Below, one piece after another: positions 34,263 through 43,417 of a DNA stretch of 64,000 bases. Origin of the DNA: Aliivibrio wodanis (GTDB taxonomy: Bacteria; Pseudomonadota; Gammaproteobacteria; Enterobacterales; Vibrionaceae). The notes under the pieces are model-generated. The model saw only the letters and a list, made by a program, of their open reading frames with translations. It ran no database searches and was not told the origin of the DNA. The stretch is taken from contig LN554847.1 of the NCBI GenBank assembly GCA_000953695.1, positions 809,801 through 873,800 on the forward strand. Direction: 5' to 3'. A program made the position numbers and the translations under genes. Every line of letters starts with the position of its first letter. The stretch's first letter is position 1.

Positions 34263-35270
34263 TTATGTCATTGGTACGTTCAAATCTAAAGAACCTAAAG
34301 GATGAGATTGTGAATCAAAGAAATATAATTCCTTTCCTTTCAAATCCTGACTTAAACGTGATTTTAACGATACGATTTCTTCAACTTCCATTAAAGGCCA
34401 TACACTTATAGCAATTCTAGATATACCACTTTCTTTAATAGCATCAATAATGTGCTGATCATAATCTTTATGTAGAGAATGTCCAATAACAACTAAACCC
34501 CCTGATACTTTGCATAGTTTTTCATAACAAAACCTTAAGTAGTCATTTCTTTTAATTCTAGATAACTTCCACTCAGAACTCCCTTCTGAAATAAATAATG
34601 GAAAACGTTCAGGATGATTAAGATCAAATAAATCAGTAAGACGTTGTAAGCCATTTGCAGTAAGCTTTTTCGTTCGTCCATCTGTAAGTTCAACTAAATG
34701 AATGGCACCATGCAAATAATGAATTTTAGTTCTATCAGCCATCACATCTGTATTAGCAACATCAAAACAAGTATTTTCGCCCCAAAAATAATCTTTAAAC
34801 CTCCAAGTATCTGTTGCCATTACAGCCCAGTAAGGGATCAAATCATAATTTGTACTAAATACATTTTTATATGGTCTTAACTGCTCATTGATTTCTATTA
34901 TATTTGCTTCATCAGGTGGAATATGAGCATAATTAACAGCAGAACCTAAAGCATTTTTAGTATTTTCATATAACCTTTTAATTTCAGCTTCTTGCGGTGA
35001 ACCTAATTGCTCATCTACTATTTTAGCATGATACAAAATTCTTAAAACATCTTCAAAATTTGAACTATTTAAATGTTCAAAAAGAGCTAGTCCCTCAGCC
35101 TCAAGAGACTCATCAACTTCTGCCCTTTGAGCTAATTCAAAAAGAGTCCCATACCCAAATTTTTCCCATATATTAATGCTAAAACCATTACCTAATAATA
35201 GGTTTTTCCAACCATGTTCAGTAATTTCTTTCCACTCAACAATATTCCCATCAATCTTTAATTCTGCCAA
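34263..35270 (-). CDS. DUF4917 (SIR2-like fold) protein
   Basis: 335 residues from TTG 35270 (AAGGA 8 nt upstream). DUF4917 signature WKNLLLGNGFSINIWEKFGYGTLFELA at the N-terminus, FSTNYDLIPYWA near residue 138 and IHYLHGAIHLVE near 185, then GGLVVIGHSLHKDYDQHIIDAI. The GNGFS, TNYD and LHG elements parallel AbiH and SIR2-like proteins, which use NAD in known defence systems. Any NAD cleavage here is inference. Confidence 0.82.
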   Translation of the reverse strand: MAELKIDGNIVEWKEITEHGWKNLLLGNGFSINIWEKFGYGTLFELAQRAEVDESLEAEGLALFEHLNSSNFEDVLRILYHAKIVDEQLGSPQEAEIKRLYENTKNALGSAVNYAHIPPDEANIIEINEQLRPYKNVFSTNYDLIPYWAVMATDTWRFKDYFWGENTCFDVANTDVMADRTKIHYLHGAIHLVELTDGRTKKLTANGLQRLTDLFDLNHPERFPLFISEGSSEWKLSRIKRNDYLRFCYEKLCKVSGGLVVIGHSLHKDYDQHIIDAIKESGISRIAISVWPLMEVEEIVSLKSRLSQDLKGKELYFFDSQSHPLGSLDLNVPMT

Positions 35271-35299
35271 CTGACTAATCCTTAATTATAATTTATGAC

Positions 35300-35421
35300 A
35301 TAACGCCTGCATAACACGTTTGCTACTATGCAGATTAAGCCTAAATTTACCACTTAATACGGTAAACCAAAAGAAATCTAGAATGCCGAATGTAGCAAAT
35401 CGTGTTGATGCATTTGTTATA
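35300..35421 (-). repeat. attC, subtype II
   Basis: Ends the PD-(D/E)XK cassette at 35426-36304. Confidence 0.93.
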
Positions 35422-35425
35422 AATT

Positions 35426-36304
35426 TTATATGATGTCTTGATTACTTAGTTTCTTGCTAAGATTTTCATACAATGGACTATTATTGCTATACGGAATGTG
35501 GTCAGTATGCCTTGAACACTGAAAACCATTCAATTGAGATGGAATTGCTAAATAGTTCATCATAGAACTTTCACACATGACCCCTAAGCAGCCTTCAAAC
35601 TTATTAGACATTAAGCTCAGTACATTTTGAAATATATACTTTCTCGATGCGACTCTATGGAACTGTGTTCCTGTTACATTTGAATTAACAGGCAACTTTT
35701 CTAACTTAGGTAAGATATCCGTAATATTTACAGCGACAAGCCCTACAGCATTTGGCTTTCCTGTTTTTTTAAGTCTCTTCTTAAGTTGCTCATTTGCTTT
35801 CTTTACATTTTTCTCAAGTTTTTTATTAGATTTTACCCTTTTACACTCAACAAATAGAGTTTTGTTATTACCTAAATCAACTACAACATCACAAATACCC
35901 TTAAGATCAACATTGTAACCTGCGTTAATAAATCGCGTTGCTACTGACAATTCAAAGAGAAAGTCTCTTGCTTGATCATCACTACTTTTGGCTCTGAATT
36001 CTTGGCCTGATAATACTTTTTTTAACTGCTCTAAAAACTGCGTTTCATCATGATCTTTAAGACCATTATATATTCTAATCGCTTCATGAACTTCTATGTA
36101 AGCATTATCAAATTTAAGCTTAAACTCTGCGAGATCCTCTGGAACATCTCGCTCTTGTACTACTCGTAAGAACTCTGAAAAAACACCCTTATATATCCCA
36201 TAGCGAGTTCTAACATAAGAAAATCCCAATGAATCAAACCAAGTACATACCTCTTCGTACATGGCTTGTATATCCTCTATTTTATGAGGGTAATAATCTG
36301 TCAT
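35426..36304 (-). CDS. PD-(D/E)XK nuclease-like protein
   Basis: 292 residues. The motif block DDQARDFLFELSVATRFINAGYNVDLKGICDVVVDLGNNKTLFVECKRVKSNKKLEKNVKKANEQL (about 109-173) has the E, D-x(n)-E-x-K pattern of restriction-endonuclease folds. The C-terminal third has three Cys (KFEGCLGVMCESS; QCSRHTD). The start is odd: ATG 36304 lies inside the attC R' box (GTTAGATG), so no ribosome site exists within the cassette. Alternative internal Met 15 (QAMYEEV) is possible. Confidence 0.75.
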   Translation of the reverse strand: MTDYYPHKIEDIQAMYEEVCTWFDSLGFSYVRTRYGIYKGVFSEFLRVVQERDVPEDLAEFKLKFDNAYIEVHEAIRIYNGLKDHDETQFLEQLKKVLSGQEFRAKSSDDQARDFLFELSVATRFINAGYNVDLKGICDVVVDLGNNKTLFVECKRVKSNKKLEKNVKKANEQLKKRLKKTGKPNAVGLVAVNITDILPKLEKLPVNSNVTGTQFHRVASRKYIFQNVLSLMSNKFEGCLGVMCESSMMNYLAIPSQLNGFQCSRHTDHIPYSNNSPLYENLSKKLSNQDII

Positions 36305-36431
36305 CTAACCATACCTGCATAACACGTTTGCTACGATACAGACTTAGCTGAATTTTACTGCCTTAGCCACTGAAACTAAAGGCAAACTGACAACGCCGAG
36401 TGTAGCAAATCGTGTTGATGCATTTGTTATG
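36305..36431 (-). repeat. attC, subtype I with abnormal R' side
   Basis: Ends the SDR cassette. The proximal end reads CTAACCATACCTGCATAAC where others have ATAACGCCTGCATAAC, i.e. GTTAGAT on the minus strand preceded by extra bases. Confidence 0.88.
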
Positions 36432-36433
36432 CA

Positions 36434-37186
36434 TTACAGGCCACCAGCTAAATCCAAGTAGTTCCCTGTAGAAAATGATGCTTTGTCTGAGGCTAACCAA
36501 TAAATGGCTTCTGCAACCTCACTTGGTTCCCCACCTCTTTGAAGTGGAATTATACTTTTTAACCTTTCGATTCTCTCTGGCTCTCCACCATCAGCATGCA
36601 TATCAGTATGAATCAGCCCAGGACGAACACAATTAACTCGGATACCTTCAGATGCAACTTCCAGTGATAAACCTTTCGTTAAAGTATCAATTGCTCCTTT
36701 CGATGCTGCATAATCAATATATTCGTTTGGAGAGCCTGAACGAGCGGCACCAGAAGAAACATTAACAATTACGCCACCAAAACCACCATTTCGTGTCGAC
36801 ATTCGCTTTACTGCTTCTCGACAGCATAGAAAATAACTTGTGACATTATTAGTAAGTATTGAGTTGATCCGTTCGGCACTCATATTTTCTAAGCGTGATT
36901 GCTTTTTTAAGATCCCTGCATTGTTAACAAGAATTGATATTGCACCTAATTCTCGATCAACAGTAGAAAACATTCGGATCACATCATCTTCGCAAGAAAC
37001 ATCAGCTTGAACAGTAATACACTTTCCACCCTCAGCCATTATTGATTGAGCTAACTTATTCGCTGAATCTGAATTGGATTTATAATTGATGCATACAGCG
37101 TAGCCTTCTTTCGCAAAAAGTTGAGCCGTTGCCGCTCCAATTCCTCGCCCGCCACCTGTAATAATTGCCACTTTTTGAATACTCAT
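36434..37186 (-). CDS. Short-chain dehydrogenase/reductase
   Basis: 250 residues from ATG 37186 (AAGGA). Classical SDR: cofactor motif ITGGGRGIGAATAQLF near residue 9, NNAG near 88, catalytic Ser in NVSSGAARSG and YAASKGA, and the C-terminal GNYLDLAGGL. Closest in style to FabG/glucose-dehydrogenase-like NAD(P)H oxidoreductases. Substrate not inferable. Confidence 0.92.
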   Translation of the reverse strand: MSIQKVAIITGGGRGIGAATAQLFAKEGYAVCINYKSNSDSANKLAQSIMAEGGKCITVQADVSCEDDVIRMFSTVDRELGAISILVNNAGILKKQSRLENMSAERINSILTNNVTSYFLCCREAVKRMSTRNGGFGGVIVNVSSGAARSGSPNEYIDYAASKGAIDTLTKGLSLEVASEGIRVNCVRPGLIHTDMHADGGEPERIERLKSIIPLQRGGEPSEVAEAIYWLASDKASFSTGNYLDLAGGL

Positions 37187-37220
37187 AAATCAATCCTTAT
37201 ATTCTGAGTTAAGGGAATGC

Positions 37221-37344
37221 ATAACGCCTGCATAACACGTTTGCTACGATACAGACCTAGCTGAATTTTAACGCCTTAATCACTGAAATTAAAGGCAAAC
37301 TGACAACGCCGAGTGTAGCAAATCGTGTTGATGCATTTGTTATA
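37221..37344 (-). repeat. attC, subtype I
   Basis: Ends the GNAT cassette at 37363-37818. Confidence 0.93.
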
Positions 37345-37362
37345 TTTTTATCTAACCTAGTG

Positions 37363-37818
37363 CTAGAAACTTAAAATCAACTCTCGTTCACGACCATCGA
37401 TAAGGCTACCTGATAATCGAAAACCTAAACTTTCATAGAACCTTAATGGGCTATTTTCACTTGAAACAACACTCGTTGTTAATTTCGATGCTCCAAATTG
37501 ATTTTTTAACTCAATCAATAACAGCTCAATTGAACGCTTACCTAATCCAAAACCTTGATACTTTGCATCAATCATAAAACGCCAGAGATAATACTTATTT
37601 TCATTTGGTTTGACATCAACCATAACGAAACCAATGGCTATATCGTTAAGATAAATACCTTTGAACCAAGCACTTTCAGAAAATGAAGCTTCAGCAATAG
37701 AAATGGCATTTGAATCTACATGATTAACCTGCTCAGGTTTAACTGAAAGTAAGCATACTGCATAAAAGCTATCCTTAGTTAAATCTCGTAAATTCAAACT
37801 GTTAGTATCAATTTCCAT
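37363..37818 (-). CDS. GNAT-family N-acetyltransferase
   Basis: 151 residues. Motif A is WRFMIDAKYQGFGLGKRSIELLLIELK; the following segment TTSVVSSENSPLRFYESLGFRLSG is the usual motif B. Resembles spermine/spermidine or diamine acetyltransferase-like proteins in layout, but the substrate is unknown. ATG 37818 is preceded by GGAT. Confidence 0.88.
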   Translation of the reverse strand: MEIDTNSLNLRDLTKDSFYAVCLLSVKPEQVNHVDSNAISIAEASFSESAWFKGIYLNDIAIGFVMVDVKPNENKYYLWRFMIDAKYQGFGLGKRSIELLLIELKNQFGASKLTTSVVSSENSPLRFYESLGFRLSGSLIDGRERELILSF

Positions 37819-37856
37819 AAGTAATCCATTACCATTTCAAAATTTCGTGGAAAAAT

Positions 37857-37980
37857 ATAACGCCTGCATAACACGTTTGCTACGATACAGACTTACCTCA
37901 ATTTTAACGCCTTAATCACTGAAACTAAAGGCAAACTGACAATGCCGAGTGTAGCAAATCGTGTTGATGCATTTGTTATA
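37857..37980 (-). repeat. attC, subtype I
   Basis: Ends the 37976-38419 cassette; contains its TAA. Confidence 0.93.
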
Positions 37981-38419
37981 AGCACATTCTCACACGGTTC
38001 ATATAAATAAATTGAGCATCTTCTGATGTTACTTGGAAACCAAATTTACGATATAAACCACCTACCCGATTGCCTTGTAGATAACACAATTTCACTGGTT
38101 TATTTTCGCTATCAGCAAACTCTAAACATTGGCTTAAAACCTGACTTCCTGTTCCTTTCCCGTGAAAACGTGGTAATAAAAAGAAACGGCAAAAATAGAA
38201 ATGGTCGCCTTTGTTTTGAAGTAAATAGCTACCTACGGCTTCACCTGACATTTCAATGATGGTTGGTTTTTCCTCATCCCATTCATCTTGATGCATTTCA
38301 CGTTGGATTTTATCGTCCCAACCAAACACAGCCTTAATTGGCTCAAATTCAGCCGCCTTTTTAAGTTCAAATAAGAACTCAAAATCACTATCTTTCGCTG
38401 AACGCGTAGAAAATTTCAA
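37976..38419 (-). CDS. GNAT-family N-acetyltransferase
   Basis: 147 residues. FYFCRFFLLPRFHGKGTGSQVLSQCLEFA is motif A and CYLQGNRVGGLYRKFGFQVTSEDAQFIYMNR the C-terminal half. The only in-frame start after an upstream TGA is TTG 38419, with AAAGG almost abutting it, so translation may be weak. Cassette ends match over 11 bp. Confidence 0.85.
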   Translation of the reverse strand: MKFSTRSAKDSDFEFLFELKKAAEFEPIKAVFGWDDKIQREMHQDEWDEEKPTIIEMSGEAVGSYLLQNKGDHFYFCRFFLLPRFHGKGTGSQVLSQCLEFADSENKPVKLCYLQGNRVGGLYRKFGFQVTSEDAQFIYMNRVRMCL

Positions 38420-38461
38420 ACCTTTACTTCTGGCTCAAATAACCTTAATAAATCGGTGCTT

Positions 38462-38584
38462 ATAACGCCTGCATAACACGTTTGCTACGATGCAGACTTA
38501 ACTGAATTTTAACGCCTTAATCACTGAAACTAAAGGCAAACTGACAACGCCGAGTGTAGCAAATCGTGTTGATGCATTTGTTAT
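38462..38584 (-). repeat. attC, subtype I
   Basis: Ends the truncated HAD cassette. Confidence 0.93.
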
Positions 38585-38838
38585 ATGCTTAACTCATGAA
38601 GCTGAGAGATCGTTCTAAAATTGGAGTGACTTTCTTTTTCCAAACCTCGAGGGTTAAACCAAACCGCATTTAAACCAGCCTCTATCGCTGAAATAACGTC
38701 TTTTTCAAGTGAATCACCAACCATTGTAAGTTGACTAGGTTCAACACCTAACTTATTCGTTATTCTTTGATAAAATTCAGAACTACCTTTTGATAAACCA
38801 ATATTTGACTTACAGAAATAACCTGAAATGAATTGAGA
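38581..38838 (-). pseudogene. HAD-superfamily hydrolase, 5' end lost at IS30 copy 5
   Basis: Only the C-terminal ~85 residues remain: GLSKGSSEFYQRITNKLGVEPSQ (with the motif III Lys), MVGDSLEKDVISAIEAGLNAVWF (motif IV acids) and a normal end. The nucleophile motif DxD and the whole cap region are missing. The frame reads into the IS terminal repeat, so no native start remains. Likely non-functional. Confidence 0.88.
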
Positions 38839-39892
38839 CCTAGATCCCAAGAATAACCGACACACTTTGGTATAGATTAGAGAGTCAGTTGCCTATAAGC
38901 TTCAAGCTCTCACACAATCAACTAAGGTAACCACATGGGACACCAATATAAGCAACTGACACTAAGTGAAAGATACCAGATTGAAGCTTGGAATACACAT
39001 AGTATTTCTGCTCGGGAAATAGGACAAAAATTAAAACGGAGCAATGGCTCCATTTCAAGGGAATTACGACGCTGTCCTGTTGGAAGTTATTCTGCCGAGC
39101 AAGCGCATAAACATGCTTTTCAAAAAAGAACACTTTCAATTAAGCACACAAAGTGTGGCCAAAAGAATAAGAAAATAATTCAAATATACCTACAACTTGG
39201 TTGGAGCCCAGAGCAAATATCTGGACGAATGCATAAAGAAAAAATAGAAAATACAATATGTTGCAGTACTATTTACAATGTAGTTAAAAGAGAGCATTGG
39301 CAAAGAATGCTTGCTCGAAAAGGTAAAAAATACAAACAGCGTAAAGGTGTAGAAGCTGGAGCAAGACTAATTCCCAACCGCGCTGATATCTCTCTCCGGC
39401 CTGCTATTGTTGACGATAACTCAGAAATTGGCCACTGGGAAGGTGATACTGTTTATGGTCAAGATGGGTATTTAGTCACTATGGTAGAGCGAGTATCTAA
39501 GCTATTAGTTACTTGCAAAGTACGTAGCAAGTCTAAAAAAGCAGTCACTCGTGGGATAAATCGCATGATGAAGCCCTTTAAAGAACTTTGCAAAACAATC
39601 ACATTTGATAATGGCGGAGAGTTTGCGGGTCATGCTAAGATAGCTAAGCATCTGAACTGTGACATTTATTTTGCTAAACCTTACCATTCCTGGCAACGAG
39701 GTTTGAATGAAAATACCAATGGTTTACTAAGGCGTTTTTTCCCAAAGGGAATGGCCATTGGAGAACTTGCTGCAAAAGAGGTTAAACAGGCAGAGTTTTT
39801 GATTAATTCGAGACCTAGAAAGGCATTAAATTTTCTGAGTCCGAGTGAGTTTTTAAGCGGTAAGCGTGTGTCGGTTATTGTTACGATCTAGC
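38839..39892 (+). mobile_element. IS30-family element, copy 5
   Basis: Complete element, but its flanks AGA and CCT do not match. It joins the middle of the HAD gene to the middle of a different attC, so DNA between them was lost or exchanged. Confidence 0.95.
38935..39891 (+). CDS. IS30-family transposase
   Basis: 318 residues; same sequence and catalytic triad as at 2175-3131. Confidence 0.97.
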   Translation: MGHQYKQLTLSERYQIEAWNTHSISAREIGQKLKRSNGSISRELRRCPVGSYSAEQAHKHAFQKRTLSIKHTKCGQKNKKIIQIYLQLGWSPEQISGRMHKEKIENTICCSTIYNVVKREHWQRMLARKGKKYKQRKGVEAGARLIPNRADISLRPAIVDDNSEIGHWEGDTVYGQDGYLVTMVERVSKLLVTCKVRSKSKKAVTRGINRMMKPFKELCKTITFDNGGEFAGHAKIAKHLNCDIYFAKPYHSWQRGLNENTNGLLRRFFPKGMAIGELAAKEVKQAEFLINSRPRKALNFLSPSEFLSGKRVSVIVTI

Positions 39893-39963
39893 CCTTAATC
39901 ACTGAAACTAAAGGCAAACTGACAACGCCGAGTGTAGCAAATCGTGTTGATGCATTTGTTATG
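39893..39963 (-). repeat. attC remnant, distal ~70 bp
   Basis: Subtype I; the proximal arm is missing at the IS30 junction, so this site can no longer fold into a full hairpin. Ended the OB-fold cassette. Confidence 0.9.
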
Positions 39964-39977
39964 CGATAACCTCAAGA

Positions 39978-40343
39978 TTAATGATCAACCTTTAATGAAT
40001 ACATATTGTATAAACTAATTTGGCTTCTACCTTTATACTCGGTTACCTTGCCTTTTCCACATAATCGCTTATTTATTAAACTTTGAATTGAGCCATTTTG
40101 ATCTTGGAAAGGGGCTATATCATCTTCCCACAGAACAAACGTCAATGGTTGCTTTGGATATACTGCTTCTAAATTTAAATACACGCCTCGTTTAAACCGT
40201 GTGATTTGCATTAGTTGACCACATGCAATGACTTCTTCACCTGTATAAAATGGGGCCTCTTTTGCCTCAATCTTAACTGCGCTGTATGAAAAAGTTGAAA
40301 GGAATAACGATATAGTTATTAAAACTGTTTTAATTAATTTCAT
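39978..40343 (-). CDS. Secreted OB-fold-like protein, 121 aa
   Basis: A Sec signal peptide MKLIKTVLITISLFLSTFSYSA precedes a small beta domain with VIACGQLMQITRFKRGVYLNLEAVYPKQPLTFVLWEDD and LCGKGKVTEYKGRSQISL. This is the layout of periplasmic OB-fold (nucleic-acid-binding-like) proteins. Two Cys may form a disulphide. Role unknown; weak ribosome site before ATG 40343. Confidence 0.75.
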   Translation of the reverse strand: MKLIKTVLITISLFLSTFSYSAVKIEAKEAPFYTGEEVIACGQLMQITRFKRGVYLNLEAVYPKQPLTFVLWEDDIAPFQDQNGSIQSLINKRLCGKGKVTEYKGRSQISLYNMYSLKVDH

Positions 40344-40410
40344 TGGAATACTTTAATTATAATAAAAAACAATTATATAATCAGTCGTACCATTAGGACA
40401 GAAATATCGC

Positions 40411-40533
40411 ATAACGCTGGCATAACACGTTTATTACTATGCAAACCAACCTGAATTTTGATGCCTTAATCACAAAACCCAAGGCAAACCCAGAACGCCG
40501 AATGTAATAAATCGTGTTGATGCGATTGTTGTG
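40411..40533 (-). repeat. attC, subtype I variant with TTTATTAC stem
   Basis: Ends repeated cassette copy 6. Proximal arm reads GCTGGCATAAC. Confidence 0.9.
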
Positions 40534-40988
40534 CGTGCTTACTTTCGGCTTGGTCAACTTGGTAAAGAACTGCCCTACCAAGATTTTCTAAGCCTAGATT
40601 CTAATTTACCGATGCCAATTAAGCGAACAAAATGTTCTTAAATTGCGAGATAAAGTAAATGGAAAACAGATACAATTTTCACACCATTTGAACGACTTGG
40701 TTTCAGCAGACTTGGAACTGATAAACCAAATATCCTTGCCACAGCTGGGATTGAAAATACTGCGAGCAAAACACTGATGAAGAATAAAATGAGGCATAAT
40801 CAAAGAACAATTGAAGCGTAAATTAGCCTCTGAAACGCCTGAACTTAGGGAAATAAGGGCTGATTTGCCGAACCTGATAATACGAAAACCAAAAGGCAAC
40901 AAAGAAGAAAGGAACGCTTACTAAGCCGAAACTACAAAAGCCTCGGTTCTATTGACGAACAGTGCAAAAAATTTCGGACTCAGTACGC
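40534..40988 (-). repeat. Repeated ~460-bp cassette, copy 6 (most diverged)
   Basis: Ends GTTGTGCG/CGCACAAC differ from all other copies but still match each other. The 3' hairpin is CTTGGTA/TACCAAG. The 5' hairpin is changed beyond easy recognition. Frame fragments (PFGFRIIRFGKSALISLSS; KSAETKSFKWCEN) show descent from the same sequence. Confidence 0.75.
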
Positions 40989-41112
40989 ACAACGCCTGCA
41001 TAACACGTTTGCTACGATACAGACCTAGCTGAATTTTAATGCCTTAATCACTGAAACTAAAGGCAAACTGACAACGCCGAATGTAGCAAATCGTGTTGAT
41101 GCATTTGTTATA
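40989..41112 (-). repeat. attC, subtype I
   Basis: Ends the third ASCH cassette. Confidence 0.93.
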
Positions 41113-41116
41113 TTGC

Positions 41117-41581
41117 CTATTGATAAACGACATGAAATCGTTCCAATACAAGAACCATGTCCTCATTAGGCTCAATATTTAACTCTGAACATTCAGCAGC
41201 AAAGAAACGCCAATGAGCTTCACGCCACCATTTTAACGAACGGTCTCCCTCACCTTCTGAATGAGCAAAATCAGCCGTAACTTCGTTATATTTACACGTT
41301 TCAACTGAATCAATTTCAATGATACAAATTGGTTTCCCAGTCCAATCTACGACAACTTGTAAGTGACCAACGGTTGGCATTGGTTCTTCACCAGATTCGT
41401 ACCAAACATTTAAGCTACAAGTCGCTGTCTTTTGACCAATTCGGATTAATTCAGCACATAGATTGGCATTATGCTCATCAGCACAGAAATAGTCTGAACC
41501 GAATGATTGATACTTTTTACGCTCAGTTTCAGATAGTGAGCTGAGATACTTATTCAAGTAGATTTGAGACTGTTCTTCCAT
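41117..41581 (-). CDS. ASCH-domain protein, copy 3
   Basis: 154 residues; a few substitutions from the other two (QSFGSDYF, VVVDWTGKP, TADFAHSEGEG). All core ASCH residues are kept, so all three copies look functional. Confidence 0.9.
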   Translation of the reverse strand: MEEQSQIYLNKYLSSLSETERKKYQSFGSDYFCADEHNANLCAELIRIGQKTATCSLNVWYESGEEPMPTVGHLQVVVDWTGKPICIIEIDSVETCKYNEVTADFAHSEGEGDRSLKWWREAHWRFFAAECSELNIEPNEDMVLVLERFHVVYQ

Positions 41582-41607
41582 GAAATCCTCTTAACTATTT
41601 TCGCAAT

Positions 41608-41728
41608 ATAACGCCTGCATAACACGTTTGCTACCATGCAAACTAAGCCAAATTTACCACTAAATACGGTAAACAAAAAGAAATCTAGAATGCCGAATGT
41701 AGCAAATCGTGTTGATGCATTTGTTATA
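41608..41728 (-). repeat. attC, subtype II
   Basis: Ends the methyltransferase cassette at 41724-42299. Confidence 0.93.
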
Positions 41729-42299
41729 TGATTTTTCTAGCCACTACGTGACAAGCCTTACTATTATGCCCTGTCATCGTTTGATTATTAACAAAGATAG
41801 ACTTTTCTAATACAAACTTATTAACTATGTTTTCAATCTCAGATTGAGTTCCGTGCCACATTGGAACCCCAACACCAGAAGTAAAACAAAGACTTTCATC
41901 AGAGCAAAATTCAGCTAAATAAATGATTCCATTTGGCTTTAAAATTCGTAGTAGCTCAGAAACAACATTTACCCTAGCTTGCACTTCTTGAATACACGTA
42001 AAAACAGCACACGTAACAATGGCATCAAAGGAAGAATCAGAAAAAGGAAGCAGTGGACCTTTTGAGTAGTTCAGTTCTAGATGCGGGAATTCATTGTTCC
42101 CACGATTGATCATTTCCAATGAAGAATCAACACCACAAATGCTTTTATAACCTAAGTCATAAAGCTCATTAGTTACTCTTCCATACCCACAACCAAAATC
42201 GAGAACTTGGCTAGAATAAGGAACTGTATTAATAAGTAACTCGCTGATTAATTGAAGATTAAACTCAACTTTATCAGCAACATCATCCCAATTACTCAA
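41724..42299 (-). CDS. Class I SAM-dependent methyltransferase
   Basis: 191 residues from TTG 42299 (AAGGAG 7 nt upstream). Motif I SQVLDFGCGYGRVTNELYDLG, acidic end of strand 2 in CGVDSSLEM, and PFSDSSFDAIVTCAVFTCI plus RILKPNGIIYLAEF typical of Methyltransf_11. Cys-containing loop FCSDESLCF is unusual. Substrate unknown. Confidence 0.9.
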   Translation of the reverse strand: MSNWDDVADKVEFNLQLISELLINTVPYSSQVLDFGCGYGRVTNELYDLGYKSICGVDSSLEMINRGNNEFPHLELNYSKGPLLPFSDSSFDAIVTCAVFTCIQEVQARVNVVSELLRILKPNGIIYLAEFCSDESLCFTSGVGVPMWHGTQSEIENIVNKFVLEKSIFVNNQTMTGHNSKACHVVARKII

Positions 42300-42318
42300 A
42301 GATTTCTCCTTAAATCAT

Positions 42319-42442
42319 ATAACGCCTGCATAACACGTTTGCTACCATGCAGACCTAGCTGAATTTTAATGCCTTAATCATTGAAACTAAAGGCAAACTG
42401 ACAACGCCGAGTGTAGCAAATCGTGTTGATGCATTTGTTATG
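42319..42442 (-). repeat. attC, subtype I
   Basis: Ends the second methyltransferase cassette. Confidence 0.93.
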
Positions 42443-42457
42443 CGCACGTACACAACG

Positions 42458-43240
42458 TCATACGCCAATCTTTTTATAAGCAACTACATGAGAAAGAAAT
42501 AACAACGAATATCTTTCGTTAAATCTTACTTTGTATTCATTTTCATCTTCTGATAACTGAACCCAACCTTCGCCAAAATAATCGTTTATATCATCAACAG
42601 CTTCACTTTCTACTTTTAAGTGCTTTTTATTCCACTGATAAGTACATGATAAAACTAATACCCCATTTAAAGCGGTCGCATTCTTTAAAGCCTCAACCAA
42701 GCCTTTAGGTGACTCGCACTGGTCCAAGACATTTAAGCAAATAGTTAAATCAAAATGGTCATCAACTACACCGTGAGAAAAAGGAGCCTCTATTAACGTA
42801 AAATCTACATGAGCACATTTGTCCGCAATTGACGAACTGTCAAATTCAAAATTACCCAACTCGTCCAAACTCTTAATATAGGGAAAGTTACATTTAGCCC
42901 CATCTATAAGTATTTTTTTAAGGTTGGAAAGTAATCGTTGAGATGGCTCGACTGCCGTTACAGAGTTTATACTTGGAATATTATTTATTAACTCATAACT
43001 ATTTCTTCCAAGAGCTGGCCCTATTTCTATTATTGTTTTAGGGGATATATTTTCATAAGCTAGAGTGTTAATAACAAATCGGGCTACATTTTGTGAATGA
43101 TTTGAAGAGATAAACGAATCAGGAACGCGTTTAGATTTACTGTCTAATTGTTCAGTAACACCACTTTCACGAAGTTTATCAAGCCATTGCATTTCGAAGT
43201 ATGCAGCCAATCCTTTTTTATCAATGTAAAAATCATCCAT
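42458..43240 (-). CDS. SAM-dependent methyltransferase-like protein
   Basis: 260 residues from ATG 43240 (AAAGG upstream); the longer frame runs through attC. SAM-fold motifs: ISPKTIIEIGPALGRNSYELI (motif I), INSVTAVEPSQRLLSNLK (acidic motif II) and DHFDLTICLNVLDQCESPKGLVEALKN (post-I). The C-terminal extension is acidic (EAVDDINDYFGEGWVQLSEDENE). Substrate unknown. Confidence 0.82.
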   Translation of the reverse strand: MDDFYIDKKGLAAYFEMQWLDKLRESGVTEQLDSKSKRVPDSFISSNHSQNVARFVINTLAYENISPKTIIEIGPALGRNSYELINNIPSINSVTAVEPSQRLLSNLKKILIDGAKCNFPYIKSLDELGNFEFDSSSIADKCAHVDFTLIEAPFSHGVVDDHFDLTICLNVLDQCESPKGLVEALKNATALNGVLVLSCTYQWNKKHLKVESEAVDDINDYFGEGWVQLSEDENEYKVRFNERYSLLFLSHVVAYKKIGV

Positions 43241-43274
43241 ATTTATACCTTTTAAGCCTCGTTTTTCGGTGCGC

Positions 43275-43398
43275 ATAACGCCTGCATAACACGTTTGCTA
43301 CTATGCAAACCAAGCTGAATTTTACTGCCTTAATCACTGAAACTAAAGGCAAACTGACAACGCCGAATGTAGCAAATCGTGTTGATGCATTTGTTATG
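43275..43398 (-). repeat. attC, subtype I
   Basis: Ends the 43418-43909 cassette. Confidence 0.93.
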
Positions 43399-43417
43399 TG
43401 TAAATTCATTATCAATA

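Larger units (their letters stand above)
32959..34266 (-). repeat. attC, subtype I, split by IS110 copy 2
   Basis: Left part 32959-33078 ends GATGCATTTGT; right remainder is TTTGTTAT (34259-34266). Ended the DUF4917 cassette. Confidence 0.9.

Noticed and set aside
43233-43415. Small ORFs or N-terminal extensions containing VANVLCRRY and ASTRFATFG (for example at 18877-19071, 40393-40581, 43233-43415, and extended starts of 4770, 31039, 43418, 45209).
   Set aside because: They are translations of the attC repeat itself, have no ribosome site, and occur wherever an attC is read in that frame. True starts with Shine-Dalgarno sequences lie downstream.
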